Notes: generated from the sequence alone by a model not told the origin. Numbered from the stretch's first letter, positions 41,668 to 50,454 are shown. The stretch is DNA of 64,000 bases from CAYRHN01 sp964424115 (GCA_964424115.1 CAYRHN010000001.1:186001-250000); one strand, 5' to 3'. Translations and numbers: made by a program.

Positions 41668-42227
41668 TGAGCAGCGCCGGACCCACTTATCCAGGAACCG
41701 TAGCAGAAGTTTCCCCGACCGGGCTGTCCTGGACGAACCTGAACAATGTCAAAGCGCACGACGTGAACTATGCGACGGTGGCAAAATCCACTAGTGGAAC
41801 GGCCTCAACGAAGATTGTCAAGGGAAATAACTTCGGCTTCAGCATCCCGACCGGCGCGACGATCAATGGGATCGAGGTAAAGATTTATCGAAAGGCGTCT
41901 GCGAATACATCCACAAATTACGTCAAGACGACCGAATTATTAATATCACCGGATGATGGCGCTACAGGATCGGACCTATCAGATATCGCGACGAAATGGG
42001 CAACGACGGACGAACTAATAACAGCAGGCGGTCCTACGGAATTATGGGATCTGACTTGGACGCCCTCGCAAATTAATGGGACGGGATTTAGCGTATTCAT
42101 GACCGTCACACTAACGCGAGGAACAACGGGAACCGTGACCGCGTATTGGGAGAGCGTCAGCATCACCGTCTATTACACCGAGGTGGATGGTACGAGCAAC
42201 TTTTTTACCTTTCTGATGCCAGGATAG
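41667..42227 (+). CDS. Beta-rich tail or adhesin-like protein
   Basis: Encodes 186 residues from ATG 41667, overlapping the fibre stop by one base. It starts MSSAGPTYPGTVAEVSPTGLSW and is almost all beta, with IPTGATINGIEVKIYRKASAN and TAYWESVSITVYYTE. Codon use in part of the gene is more AT-rich than the fibre. Likely a fibre accessory or receptor-binding tip. No family recognised. Confidence 0.6.
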   Translation: MSSAGPTYPGTVAEVSPTGLSWTNLNNVKAHDVNYATVAKSTSGTASTKIVKGNNFGFSIPTGATINGIEVKIYRKASANTSTNYVKTTELLISPDDGATGSDLSDIATKWATTDELITAGGPTELWDLTWTPSQINGTGFSVFMTVTLTRGTTGTVTAYWESVSITVYYTEVDGTSNFFTFLMPG

Positions 42228-42236
42228 GAGGCTACC

Positions 42237-42881
42237 ATGAGACACGGAATTGACATTTCAGTCTATCAGGAACGCTACGACAGCAAGTCCAGAAAATATA
42301 TCACTCTGGATTGGAACAAAACCGCGGCAGCCGGGACGCAGTTCGCTATGATCCGACTGACGAGTTGCGAGTACAACCTGGTTGCCCGGCGGATGAACCT
42401 GATCGTGGATCCAATCGCCGGCGCGCATATACAGGGCGCGCTGGATCGAGGCCTGGAGACGAACGGCTATTCGCTGTTGGACTACACTGGCAGGTACACG
42501 CCGGCATACCAGGCGAAAGTAGCCTTTGCCCTGGCGCCTGAGCTCAGGTGGTACTTTGCGGACTTCGAGCAGAAATACCTGTGGTGGCCTGGATTGCCTA
42601 GCCGGGCACGCTGTTTGGGTATCCTGGCGGAGTGGCGGGAGGAGATGATCAGCCTGGTCGGGTTGGAACGCTTGGGCTGGTATGGCAATCTTAGCTTGTG
42701 GCGCAAGCTGCAACCGCTGCCGGATTGGCTGGCCAGCATGCCGTTCTGGTTTGCTGGGCCCGGGTTTGCTCGGCCGCCGGCTGAGGTGAGCTGGCGCTGG
42801 TGGCAGTATTCCTGGAAGGGGAACGGGCAGGCTTACGGGTGCGGGAGCAAGAGCGTGGATCTGAACTGGGAGAAGGTTTAG
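42237..42881 (+). CDS. GH25 muramidase endolysin
   Basis: Encodes 214 residues behind AGGAGG. GIDISVYQ at the N-terminus, FAMIRLT, the catalytic D-x-E in YFADFEQKYL (about residues 101-110), WYGNLSLW and the final WRWWQYSWKGNG...VDLNW are those of glycoside hydrolase 25. It should cut the sugar backbone of peptidoglycan at lysis. No separate cell-wall-binding domain or signal peptide is visible, so it depends on the holin. Confidence 0.9.
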   Translation: MRHGIDISVYQERYDSKSRKYITLDWNKTAAAGTQFAMIRLTSCEYNLVARRMNLIVDPIAGAHIQGALDRGLETNGYSLLDYTGRYTPAYQAKVAFALAPELRWYFADFEQKYLWWPGLPSRARCLGILAEWREEMISLVGLERLGWYGNLSLWRKLQPLPDWLASMPFWFAGPGFARPPAEVSWRWWQYSWKGNGQAYGCGSKSVDLNWEKV

Positions 42882-42912
42882 CTATCCCACGCTGATCACG
42901 TGAGACAACCAG

Positions 42913-42950
42913 GTGTGCCACACTTCAAACCGTGGCACACTTTATTTATT
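42913..42950 (+). terminator. Terminator of the late operon
   Basis: GTGTGCCAC (42913-42921) pairs with GTGGCACAC (42932-42940) around a 10-base loop, followed by TTTATTTATT. Located 32 bases after the lysin stop. Confidence 0.85.
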
Positions 42951-43350
42951 GGGAATACAGACCCATGTATTAACTCCACAATTTTAATACCCACAATTCC
43001 CAAAATATTGGCTGAAAACACCCTGAAAAAGGCTGAAAAGCGGGTTTTTTGTAAGTATTGTGAATAAGTGGAATGTGTTTTGGTGTTTTTTCGCTATAGG
43101 AAACATGCCTGGCTCAAGACTTTGGGGGTGCTGGATCGATTTTGAAGTATTGTGACCAATAAAATGGGAATAGCGAAATGCGCCACGAGTGGTTTTGTTG
43201 AGCTCTGAGGATTAGGATGGCGAAGGAGAGCAGAAAACAGGCGGCTTTCACCCCGTTACGCCACTATTACCATTGCGTATACTTTCAATTTATAAAATAT
43301 ATCCAGTAGTTGTTTGGAAGATGTAAATTCCGAGCGCAGAAACAAATAAA
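42951..43350. other. AT-rich intergenic stretch between late operon and PIN gene
   Basis: About 400 bases without a convincing gene. It contains two ATTGTGA motifs (about 43057 and 43149) and a GCGGGTTTTTTG segment. Function not apparent. Confidence 0.5.
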
Positions 43351-44760
43351 TCATTCTTCATCGGTTAAATCAGGCTCACTTAAATCATCTAATTCTGGGA
43401 ACCAAACACAGGAGTCGTCTATACTAACGTTCACACTCATTATCAACTCACCAGTAACAGGTTTAAGAAGATTTCTTGCATGAATCTCGTAATCCAAATG
43501 ATATTCCTTTGTTCCTAATATTCCCGGAAATATAAATTTTATGGGTCTTAAACGCTCTGGAATATTATGCATAATCTGTTCACAATTCCACTTAACCAAT
43601 GTAAAAGAATTCTTCTGTTCTATTGTTGGAACTATTATTTCCTCATCAGTTTTACTTGGAGAACGATAAAGGTATTCTGAGGTAAAATCAGAAAAATCAA
43701 TCATTGCGGACATTGAATAAGTTGGTTTTCTGGGACGATGGGGTTTTTGGGGGAGCGGGATGTGATCATACAGACTGCGGGCGATTATTAATTCATTGGG
43801 TGTATGCAGGTGAATTTGGGCACTTTCAGCCGCTCCATTCCCATTGTTAATAACTTGAAGATTAATATGAGCTAATAATCCTGAAGTTTTGTTTATCGTA
43901 AATAAATTATATAGATACCGCTTATAATCTTCTAAATACTTTTCTGATTGACGCTGATAACGATCTATTTCCACTTTGGGATACGAGTAACTTGAAGCTG
44001 CAATCATCGCAAGTGATATTAGTTCTTGGTCGGTTCTCGTAGAACCTGTGGATTTAATGCTTGGAGGTTCGGGAGGTTCCCAGGAAATCTCTATTCTTTC
44101 TTTTTCCACGAGAGATTCAATCAGATTAGTATCCGGGTCTTTAATTAGAGATAGCTGAACAGCGATAGATGAAGCGCTGTCTTCTCCATTTATGAAAACA
44201 AGTTTAGGTTGAGGTGTGCCCGTTTCCGATGATTTACTTTTCCGTTGATCATTGGATTGATCATCGACTAAATATTCCTCATTCATTGGAATATCCATTA
44301 TTTGATAGGTTTGAGCTTTAATGAGCATTCCGATATCATGTGATATTAAGACGATGGGAGTACCTGTGTCCTGTTCATTCCTGAATTCAATAATTGACGC
44401 AATTATCAGGTCGTCACCAAACTTGTCTTGTAAGCCGTCAGGAAGGGGAGATTTTGGCCGACGAGGAAGAATAAGGGCACAGACATATGGACGGTCAGGA
44501 ATAGGAACCTCACTATGAGCTGCTCCAGCCCTAGAAAGGTCGTATAGTCTTTTTAATATTTTCTTTGCGCGTTCTCTCTTGCGATCATTTGGGTTCGATA
44601 TTTTATGATAATCTAATTCAGACATGAGCTGACTCGTAAAAACTAGACAAACTTCTTTGTACCCCAATAGAGTTGGCCAGTCTATTTGATCATATCCTTG
44701 AAATTCTAATAATACATTGGTATCCAAAAATGCATAGACCTTCTTGTTAACTTTGGTCAT
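43351..44760 (-). CDS. PIN-domain protein, candidate cargo nuclease
   Basis: Encodes 469 residues from ATG 44760, with AGGAG upstream; a TTG at 44781 is an alternative. The N-terminal 165 residues form a PIN domain: YAFLDTNVLLEF (first Asp), MSELDYHK (Glu), FGDDLIIASIIEF (Asp) and LISHDIGMLIKA (last Asp), the usual acidic set for metal-dependent RNase activity. The C-terminal 300 residues are unassigned. No small antitoxin lies beside it, so it is not a standard VapC pair. Low GC and a place between late operon and integrase suggest a moron, possibly defensive. Confidence 0.7.
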   Translation of the reverse strand: MTKVNKKVYAFLDTNVLLEFQGYDQIDWPTLLGYKEVCLVFTSQLMSELDYHKISNPNDRKRERAKKILKRLYDLSRAGAAHSEVPIPDRPYVCALILPRRPKSPLPDGLQDKFGDDLIIASIIEFRNEQDTGTPIVLISHDIGMLIKAQTYQIMDIPMNEEYLVDDQSNDQRKSKSSETGTPQPKLVFINGEDSASSIAVQLSLIKDPDTNLIESLVEKERIEISWEPPEPPSIKSTGSTRTDQELISLAMIAASSYSYPKVEIDRYQRQSEKYLEDYKRYLYNLFTINKTSGLLAHINLQVINNGNGAAESAQIHLHTPNELIIARSLYDHIPLPQKPHRPRKPTYSMSAMIDFSDFTSEYLYRSPSKTDEEIIVPTIEQKNSFTLVKWNCEQIMHNIPERLRPIKFIFPGILGTKEYHLDYEIHARNLLKPVTGELIMSVNVSIDDSCVWFPELDDLSEPDLTDEE

Positions 44761-44842
44761 GGTGGCTCCTGAGCGCGTCAATATATTATTATTATATAGA
44801 GTTTCTTCGATTGTTCGATCTTATAATAACGGCAAGAAAATC

Positions 44843-45721
44843 TCACAACCTCCAGTTATCCACCGGGCTGGCCCGCTTGTGCGCCGTCTCCAGATCGGAT
44901 TCGGCAATCGATAGATAGTGACGGACCATCTCCAGCGAGGAGTGTCCGAGCAGCACCTGCAGCTCGAAGATGTTCCCGCCGTTACGCAGGAACTCGATCG
45001 CAAACGTGTGTCTGAAACGATGTGGGTGTACGCCTTCGACTTGCGCACGGTTGCCGATACGCTCCAGGATGTTGCCCAATCCGTACCGCTCGAGCGGCTT
45101 GCCGGCATTGGTGGCCAGGAACGGCGTCGTTTTGGATTGTGGATCGGTCCGGCCGGAGATGTAGGACCATAGAACGCGCCTGGCGTTTGCGCCAAGCCGA
45201 ACAACCCGCGGTTTTGATTTCTTGCCGTTGTGCCAGGCCCGAACACGCACACCGCCGCTTTCGAGATCTACGTCCTCCAGGGTCAGGCGCGCGGCTTCGG
45301 AAACGCGCAGGCCAGTGTCCAGGAGCAGCATGACGATGGCTTTATCGCGCTTGGAAAGGCAGGCTTTGAGCAGTTTGTATACCTCGTCTCGGGTGAATGG
45401 CTCGATGACCCGGGTAACAAAGCGCGGCGCCGGGATGGCGGCGTCCGGTCGCTTCTTGATCTCGAGCTCGGTGCTGGCCCAATTGTACAAAGAGCGGATC
45501 GTGCGCCAGTAGACCTGGACGGTGGATTCCGTTCGCTGGTTCTCGCGCAGGTAGGCAAAGAAGTCGGTGATCTGTTTTGTTGTGATTTCTTCTATTTGGG
45601 GGTTGTCGAGGTGCTCGGAGACGATCCTGAGGAATCTTCGGTAGTTTTCTGCGGTGGTCGGGGAGTAGTTTCCCGATATCATGTATAGATAGAAGCCGTG
45701 GATGGCGTCACTTAAAAACAT
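44843..45721 (-). CDS. int: Tyrosine-recombinase integrase
   Basis: Encodes 292 residues from ATG 45721, with AGGAG about 10 bases upstream; ATG 45766 is an alternative. A SAM-like core-binding domain (about 1-95: NYSPTTAENYRRFLRIV) is followed by the catalytic domain with DTGLRVSEAARL (Arg I), GKKSKPRVV (Lys), HRFRHTFAIEFL (HxxR) and LGHSSLEMVRHYL (His and Tyr). It should catalyse site-specific integration and excision. It lies 80 bases from the 3' end of tRNA-Val, which points to that tRNA as attachment site. No excisionase was recognised. Confidence 0.9.
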   Translation of the reverse strand: MFLSDAIHGFYLYMISGNYSPTTAENYRRFLRIVSEHLDNPQIEEITTKQITDFFAYLRENQRTESTVQVYWRTIRSLYNWASTELEIKKRPDAAIPAPRFVTRVIEPFTRDEVYKLLKACLSKRDKAIVMLLLDTGLRVSEAARLTLEDVDLESGGVRVRAWHNGKKSKPRVVRLGANARRVLWSYISGRTDPQSKTTPFLATNAGKPLERYGLGNILERIGNRAQVEGVHPHRFRHTFAIEFLRNGGNIFELQVLLGHSSLEMVRHYLSIAESDLETAHKRASPVDNWRL

Positions 45722-45800
45722 AGAATGTGGTCTCCTATTTAAGATTTCTAATCTAAATGACCACATTTAGTGCCGAAAAGAGGTGTAATGCGCACGTTTG

Positions 45801-45874
45801 TGGGCGGAACAGGGCTCGAACCTGCGACCTCATCTGTGTAAGAGATGCGCTCTAACCGACTGAGCTACCCGCCC
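45801..45874 (-). tRNA. tRNA-Val (UAC)
   Basis: Minus-strand cloverleaf: acceptor GGGCGGG with TCCGCCC (last pair G-U), D arm GCTC/GAGC, anticodon stem CATCT/AGATG with loop CTTACAC giving anticodon UAC, T arm GCAGG-TTCGAGC-CCTGT and discriminator A. CCA is not encoded. The 3' end faces the integrase. Confidence 0.93.
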
Positions 45875-45885
45875 GGGCGGATTAA

Positions 45886-45913
45886 ATTATAACACGGATA
45901 AGGAAAATGGCAA
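45886..45913 (-). promoter_or_regulatory. tRNA-Val promoter
   Basis: On the minus strand TTGCCA, 16-base spacer and TATAAT, ending 11 bases before the tRNA. It has stayed intact beside the integrated element. Confidence 0.7.
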
Positions 45914-45957
45914 TCAAGGAAGGGGTGGTTTATAATATGTGGTGGAGGAATACCCCG

Positions 45958-46716
45958 ATGCGATTTGTGCGATATAAATACAATTCCGGCTCTGCTTCGT
46001 ATGGTTGGTTGTTTGAAGACCAGATCGGTGCGGTGGAGGGGAATATTTTTGAAGAATACCGCCGGCTGGAAGCAGATATAACGCCTGGGCGGGCGCAATT
46101 GACTGCGCCGGTGGTGCCCTCCAAGGTGGTGTGCGTGGGACGCAATTATGCCGAACACGCACAGGAACACGGCGTGGAGGTTCCAGAGATCCCGCTATTA
46201 TTCCTCAAGCCGCCATCATCGATCATTGGGCCGCAGGAGAAGATCATCTTGCCAACCCAGAGCGCACAGGTGGAGCATGAGGCCGAGCTGGCCGTAGTGA
46301 TTGGAAGGCGAACGCGGTCGGTGACCGTGGAGGAGGCAACCCGCTGCATCTTCGGATACACGGCTGCGAATGATGTGACGGCGCGTGATCTGCAACGCAA
46401 GGATGGGCAGTGGACGCGGGCGAAAGGGTTCGATACCTTTTGTCCCATCGGCCCGTGGATCGAGACCGAGTTGGACACCGCCGACATTCTGATCACGTGC
46501 CGGGTGAACGAGGAATTGCGCCAGATGGCTTCCACCCGAGATATGGTTTTTAGCATTCCGGAATTGATCTCGTTTGCATCTTCAATCATGACCCTGGAAG
46601 CTGGGGATGTAATCCTAACCGGTACCCCGGCGGGTGTGGGTCCTCTATTACCTGGAGACCAGGTGGAAGTGACAATCGACGGGATCGGAACGCTAAGTAA
46701 TCTGGTGGTTAAATAA
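45958..46716 (+). CDS. Fumarylacetoacetate hydrolase (FAH) family protein
   Basis: Encodes 252 residues from ATG 45958, selected for GGAGG 8 bases upstream. The C-terminal FAH domain is complete: VVCVGRNYAEHAQEHG, FLKPPSSIIGP, metal ligands in HEAELAVVIGRR (E-x-E type), GYTAANDVTARDLQRKDGQWTRAKGFDTFCPIGPW and GDVILTGTPAGVGPL. Members hydrolyse or isomerise 2-hydroxyhepta-2,4-diene-1,7-dioate, acylpyruvates or related beta-diketones, or decarboxylate oxaloacetate. Substrate cannot be told from sequence. No catabolic partners are adjacent. First chromosomal gene beyond the tRNA. Confidence 0.9.
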   Translation: MRFVRYKYNSGSASYGWLFEDQIGAVEGNIFEEYRRLEADITPGRAQLTAPVVPSKVVCVGRNYAEHAQEHGVEVPEIPLLFLKPPSSIIGPQEKIILPTQSAQVEHEAELAVVIGRRTRSVTVEEATRCIFGYTAANDVTARDLQRKDGQWTRAKGFDTFCPIGPWIETELDTADILITCRVNEELRQMASTRDMVFSIPELISFASSIMTLEAGDVILTGTPAGVGPLLPGDQVEVTIDGIGTLSNLVVK

Positions 46717-46769
46717 TCATCCCGCCTCAGATCTCAGATTCATGTGACAGCATGAAACGGCAGTGTGGT

Positions 46770-47471
46770 TTACTGGACAGCGGGTTCGGCCTGAGGAAGG
46801 AAGCCTCTGACCAGGTTGTGAAGGGATGAATTGAAAGAAGTAAGCAAAAGGATATCCTGTTTTTCCAACGGATGCGCCATGAGAAAAAGGCGGCCCCAGG
46901 AATCTTCTCCATCCGCGGCGATGCAGGTCTGAAGGATCAGGTTCTGTTCGCCGACGCCGTACGTTTTATAGAAGACCTCTTCCGCCGAGTAGGTGTTGTT
47001 GTCTTCCAGGCCAATAAATGAGCTACGCGGATCATTGGGATTGAGAGCCTGATAGCGTTGGATGGCATAGATGTGGTATAGACGAGTGCTCCCATCTCCA
47101 TATATAAGAACAACGATCTGGTTGATGTCGGCTTTATCGAATCTGGAACCCGCCAGTTGGTTATGGGCCAGAAGGCCAATCGAGCCATAATCGGAGGCCA
47201 TTGCAAATTGAGTAAGCACTCCATCCTCCGCGGAAACGTAACCGGCTTGATCGGAGGGTTGTTGAACAACAGGAAAAGCCATTAAATCCGGAACATAAAC
47301 ACCAACTAACTGGTTGGATTTTCCATTGGTTACTGAGGTGATAAAATCTGACAGGTGCGGCAGGGACGCTTCGGGGTGGGTATCCGCAACCGCGGTACCA
47401 GTAACTGGCAGGTATTGAAGGGGTGTGAGAAAGTTGGCAAGGATGAGCAAGAAATAAAGAACGATGTTCAT
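46770..47471 (-). CDS. Secreted sortase-like protein
   Basis: Encodes 233 residues. Signal peptide at 1-20 (MNIVLYFLLILANFLTPL). Later IGLLAHNQLAG (His about 102), VLIYGDGSTRLYHIYAIQ and LQTCIAADGEDSWGRLFLMAHP (Cys about 182, Arg about 192) give the His-Cys-Arg set and strand order of sortases. Sortases join proteins to the wall or to each other outside the membrane; target here unknown. An ordinary LPxTG substrate is not seen nearby. Convergent with the FAH gene. Confidence 0.6.
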   Translation of the reverse strand: MNIVLYFLLILANFLTPLQYLPVTGTAVADTHPEASLPHLSDFITSVTNGKSNQLVGVYVPDLMAFPVVQQPSDQAGYVSAEDGVLTQFAMASDYGSIGLLAHNQLAGSRFDKADINQIVVLIYGDGSTRLYHIYAIQRYQALNPNDPRSSFIGLEDNNTYSAEEVFYKTYGVGEQNLILQTCIAADGEDSWGRLFLMAHPLEKQDILLLTSFNSSLHNLVRGFLPQAEPAVQ

Positions 47472-47704
47472 AATTTATCCATAAAAGACAATTTAAGTGA
47501 AATTTGAACCTGATTGAATTTTATTGGATGACCTTCCTGTATGGCTTAACGTTTCTGTTAGGCTGCGTGAAAAACCTCGGGATTCGGGTAACCTTTCAAT
47601 TTTGTTAGGGAAGAAAAGGCTCACGGGCAACATTTTAGGAACCGGGCGGAGACCCAGGTCTGGATTTCTTCGGAGCAAGTAAGAATTTTCCGAAAAAAGA
47701 AGAT

Positions 47705-47714
47705 ATGGTATAAT
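47705..47714 (+). promoter_or_regulatory. Extended -10 promoter of yebC
   Basis: TATGGTATAAT, an extended -10 (TGG TATAAT), about 40 bases upstream of the yebC start. The -35 region is weak. Confidence 0.55.
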
Positions 47715-47754
47715 TCGACAGTCTTTTAAGCTGGATAACAAGGAGTGTACGTAT

Positions 47755-48516
47755 ATGTCAGGTCATTCGCATTGGGCGACGATCAAACGAAAAAAGGGTG
47801 CCAGTGACGCAAAACGCGGCCAGGTCTACACCCGCCTAACCCGTGAAATTGCCATGGCTGTCCGTGAAGGCGGCGGTGGAGATATCGACAGCAATTTCCG
47901 TCTGCGTTTGGCTGTAGAAAAAGCACGCAGCCAAAACATGCCAAAAGATAATATTGAACGCGCCATCAAGCGCGCGTCTGGCGAGGGCAAAGATGGAATG
48001 ACGTTTGAGCAGATCTTTTACGAGGGTTATGCTCCTCACGGCGTTGCGGTGATGATTGAATGCGTTACTGAGAACCGAAACCGCACGGTTGCCGAAGTAC
48101 GGCATGCTCTTAGCCGGGCTGGCGGGAACATGGGCGAAGGCGGCTCAGTGGGCTGGCAGTTCACAAGGAAATCCTATTTCGTGATCGACGCAAAGGGCAA
48201 GGACTTCGACAAGATCTTTGAACTGGCTGTGGAAGGCGGCGCGGATGATGTGACTGAGGAAGATGGCGAGATCGAGATCATTGCCCCCGTGGAAGTCTTC
48301 AAGACGCTGAGCGATATGTTGCGCGCTGCAAAGATCGAGGTGTCCGAAGCCGGCCTGCGCATGGACGCAAACCAGGAAATGGACTTGGATGTTGACAAAA
48401 CCGTCCAGGTGCTGCGCGCTATCGAAGGGCTTGAAGAATTGGATGATGTTCAGAATGTTTATTCCAATCTGCACATCACCGAAGAAGCCATGGAAGCGAT
48501 GGAGTCGGACTCCTAG
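47755..48516 (+). CDS. yebC: YebC/TACO1 family protein
   Basis: Encodes 253 residues behind AAGGAG. Starts with the family signature MSGHSHWATIKRKKGASDAKRG; also NIERAIKRASGEG, YEGYAPHGVAVMIECVTENRNRTVAEVR and GGNMGEGGSVGWQF. Length is standard. YebC proteins act as regulators and, as TACO1 homologues, help ribosomes through proline-rich stretches. It leads a DNA-repair and RNA-modification cluster (ruvC, SpoU-type methyltransferase, ruvA), a widely conserved gene order. Confidence 0.96.
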   Translation: MSGHSHWATIKRKKGASDAKRGQVYTRLTREIAMAVREGGGGDIDSNFRLRLAVEKARSQNMPKDNIERAIKRASGEGKDGMTFEQIFYEGYAPHGVAVMIECVTENRNRTVAEVRHALSRAGGNMGEGGSVGWQFTRKSYFVIDAKGKDFDKIFELAVEGGADDVTEEDGEIEIIAPVEVFKTLSDMLRAAKIEVSEAGLRMDANQEMDLDVDKTVQVLRAIEGLEELDDVQNVYSNLHITEEAMEAMESDS

Positions 48517-48520
48517 CAAT

Positions 48521-49027
48521 ATGCTTGTCTTGGGGATCGACCCGGGAACCGCCACCACCGGTTATGGTCTTGTGCAGGAGACTGAAACCGGTGAGATCAA
48601 GATGGTTGATTACGGCGTGATCCTGACCCCGGCCGGAATGCCCCTGGAACTGCGATTGTTGGAATTACACCGACAATTAAAAGCGTTATTACTTCTCCAC
48701 CGCCCGCAATGCGCGGCAGTGGAGAAGTTATTTTTTCAAAAGAATGTTCGAACTGCAATGGCTGTGGGACAAGCTCGCGGGGTTGTTTTACTGGCGCTGG
48801 CAGAGAATGGGCTGGAGATTGGCGAATATACCCCTCTGGAAGTCAAGCAGGCGGTCGCTGGCTATGGGGCAGCGGACAAGAAACAAGTGCAAGAGATGGT
48901 GAAAGCGCTGCTTGACCTGGATAAGATACCCAAGCCGGATGATGCCGCTGATGCACTGGCGATCGCGATCTGTCACTTGCATTCCAGTCGGGTCGAACGA
49001 CTGGCAAGGGGCGTGAGCGATGAATGA
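48521..49027 (+). CDS. ruvC: Holliday-junction resolvase RuvC
   Basis: Encodes 168 residues from ATG 48521, 4 bp after yebC. The first catalytic Asp is in VLGIDPGTATTGYG (residue 7). A Glu is in AAVEKLFFQKN (about 68), and the final pair of Asp residues lies in PDDAADALAIAICH (about 145-149). RuvC cuts Holliday junctions together with RuvAB. ruvA lies two genes downstream; ruvB is not in the window. It overlaps the next gene by 8 bases. Confidence 0.96.
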   Translation: MLVLGIDPGTATTGYGLVQETETGEIKMVDYGVILTPAGMPLELRLLELHRQLKALLLLHRPQCAAVEKLFFQKNVRTAMAVGQARGVVLLALAENGLEIGEYTPLEVKQAVAGYGAADKKQVQEMVKALLDLDKIPKPDDAADALAIAICHLHSSRVERLARGVSDE

Positions 49028-49838
49028 GGGTGTGGTCATTTCCAGCACTGCCAACCCTTTCGTTAAAAGGGTCCGCAAATTACGAGATCGGAAGGAGCGC
49101 GCACAGGAAGGCGTCTTTTATGCCGAAGGATTGCGCATCGTGGCAGAAGCGGCTGACCGGCCAGAACGAATAGAGACTCTTCTGGTTGCGCCGGAATTGC
49201 TTGTGGGGGCCTTTGGGCGCGAATTGGTTGAGCGTCTGGAAAAACAAGGCGTTCGCACGCTACGATTTTCCGCCAGCGTATTTGAGAATTTTGCGCTAAA
49301 AGAAGGGCCGCAGGGTTTGGCAGCGATCATCCGGCAAGAGTGGACGCCCCTGGAAAATGTTCATCCAAAGCCGGGGGAGAGCTGGGTGGTGCTGGAGGCG
49401 GTCGCCGACCCGGGCAACCTGGGAACGATCTTGCGCACCCATGATGCTGTTGGCGGCAAAGGGGTGATCTTGTTAGGACAATCGACCGATCCGTATGATC
49501 CCACCTCGATTCGGGCCAGTATGGGGGCGATCTTCTCACAAATATTAGTGAAGGCGCAACTGGCTGAGTTTGTGGAATGGGCGCGGATGGGACGCTGTGA
49601 AGTGATTGGAACCTCTGACGCAGCCAAGGCGGATTATCATTACGAGACTTATCCAGACCCAATGATTTTGATGATGGGGAGCGAAAGACAGGGACTTTCA
49701 GATGGTGCAAAGGTAGCTTGTCATCGCATGGTGAGTATTCCAATGCTGGGTAGAGGCGATTCACTGAACCTGGCCGTGGCTACAGCAGTTGTGCTCTACG
49801 AATGGCTGAACCAGCACCGCGAAATTCCCAACAGGTGA
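49020..49838 (+). CDS. SpoU/TrmH-family RNA 2'-O-methyltransferase
   Basis: Encodes 272 residues. N-terminal substrate-binding part with ERAQEGVFYAEGLRIVAEA (about 28-46). The SPOUT knot motifs follow: motif 1 VLEAVADPGNLGTILRT, motif 2 ILMMGSERQGLS and motif 3 IPMLGRGDSLNLAVATAVVLYE. It should methylate a ribose in rRNA or tRNA using SAM. The exact target is not evident. Start overlaps ruvC, so the genes are coupled. Confidence 0.92.
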   Translation: MNEGVVISSTANPFVKRVRKLRDRKERAQEGVFYAEGLRIVAEAADRPERIETLLVAPELLVGAFGRELVERLEKQGVRTLRFSASVFENFALKEGPQGLAAIIRQEWTPLENVHPKPGESWVVLEAVADPGNLGTILRTHDAVGGKGVILLGQSTDPYDPTSIRASMGAIFSQILVKAQLAEFVEWARMGRCEVIGTSDAAKADYHYETYPDPMILMMGSERQGLSDGAKVACHRMVSIPMLGRGDSLNLAVATAVVLYEWLNQHREIPNR

Positions 49839-49881
49839 CCTGGAATCCCTTACCTTTATATTATAAGGAGAAGTATACGCC

Positions 49882-50454
49882 ATGATCGCGACAATTCAAG
49901 GAGAAGTGATTGCTTTGGAGCCAGGAGCGTTGGTCATTCGCGTGGGCGGAGTGGGGCTACGTGTATTTGCCCCAACGCCAACTTGCGCCGGCGCGCATAT
50001 TGGGGATGAAATCTTCCTGCATACACATTTGGTGGTGCGGGAGGATTTGCTCAGTCTGTATGGATTTGAAAAGCAGGATGACCGCCATTTCTTTGAGTTA
50101 TTATTGGGGGTCAATGGGGTGGGGCCGCGATTGGCGTTGGCGGTTCTGTCCTCTTTGAACGTAGATACCATCCGCCGTGCGGTGTTAAGCGAGCAAGCGG
50201 ATGTGTTCAGCCGGGTTCCAGGGGTGGGTAAGAAAACCGGACAGAAGATCCTGCTTCATTTGCAGGGGAAGGTTGGCGGAACGGGCGAAGTATTGGCTGG
50301 CGCTCTGGCAGACGTGGATGGAGAGGTTTTGGAGGCGCTGACCGGATTAGGATACAGTGTGGTGGAAGCACAGGCGGCGATCCAATCTATCCCAAGGGAT
50401 GCAGCACAAGATGTGGAGACCCGGCTCAGGTTGGCGCTGCAGTATTTTCGTTAA
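49882..50454 (+). CDS. ruvA: Holliday-junction branch-migration protein RuvA
   Basis: Encodes 190 residues. An N-terminal OB fold (MIATIQGEVIALEPG...LHTHLVVREDLLSLYGF) is followed by paired helix-hairpin-helix motifs (FELLLGVNGVGPRLALAVLSSL and VPGVGKKTGQKILLHLQGK), and a C-terminal RuvB-binding domain (EVLEALTGLGYSVVEAQAAI). It holds the junction square-planar while RuvB pumps DNA. AAGGAG lies upstream of ATG 49882. Confidence 0.96.
   Translation: MIATIQGEVIALEPGALVIRVGGVGLRVFAPTPTCAGAHIGDEIFLHTHLVVREDLLSLYGFEKQDDRHFFELLLGVNGVGPRLALAVLSSLNVDTIRRAVLSEQADVFSRVPGVGKKTGQKILLHLQGKVGGTGEVLAGALADVDGEVLEALTGLGYSVVEAQAAIQSIPRDAAQDVETRLRLALQYFR

Larger units (their letters stand above)
8195..45800. 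mobile_element. Temperate siphovirus-type prophage (minimum extent)
   Basis: Runs from the repressor to the integrase next to tRNA-Val(UAC) and includes replication, packaging, head, tail and lysis genes, all apparently intact. The right border should lie at the 3' end of the tRNA (45801). The left border is not visible: no copy of the tRNA 3' end was found from 1 to 8700, so the accessory region on the left may be part of the same integrated element. Confidence 0.85.

Noticed and set aside
39466..42227. Tail-fibre repeats as a CRISPR array or diversity-generating template
   Set aside because: Only two long diverged copies in coding sequence, no spacer regularity, and no cas or reverse-transcriptase gene anywhere in the window.
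43351..44760. PIN gene as a VapBC toxin-antitoxin pair
   Set aside because: The protein is far too long and there is no small antitoxin frame adjacent on either side.
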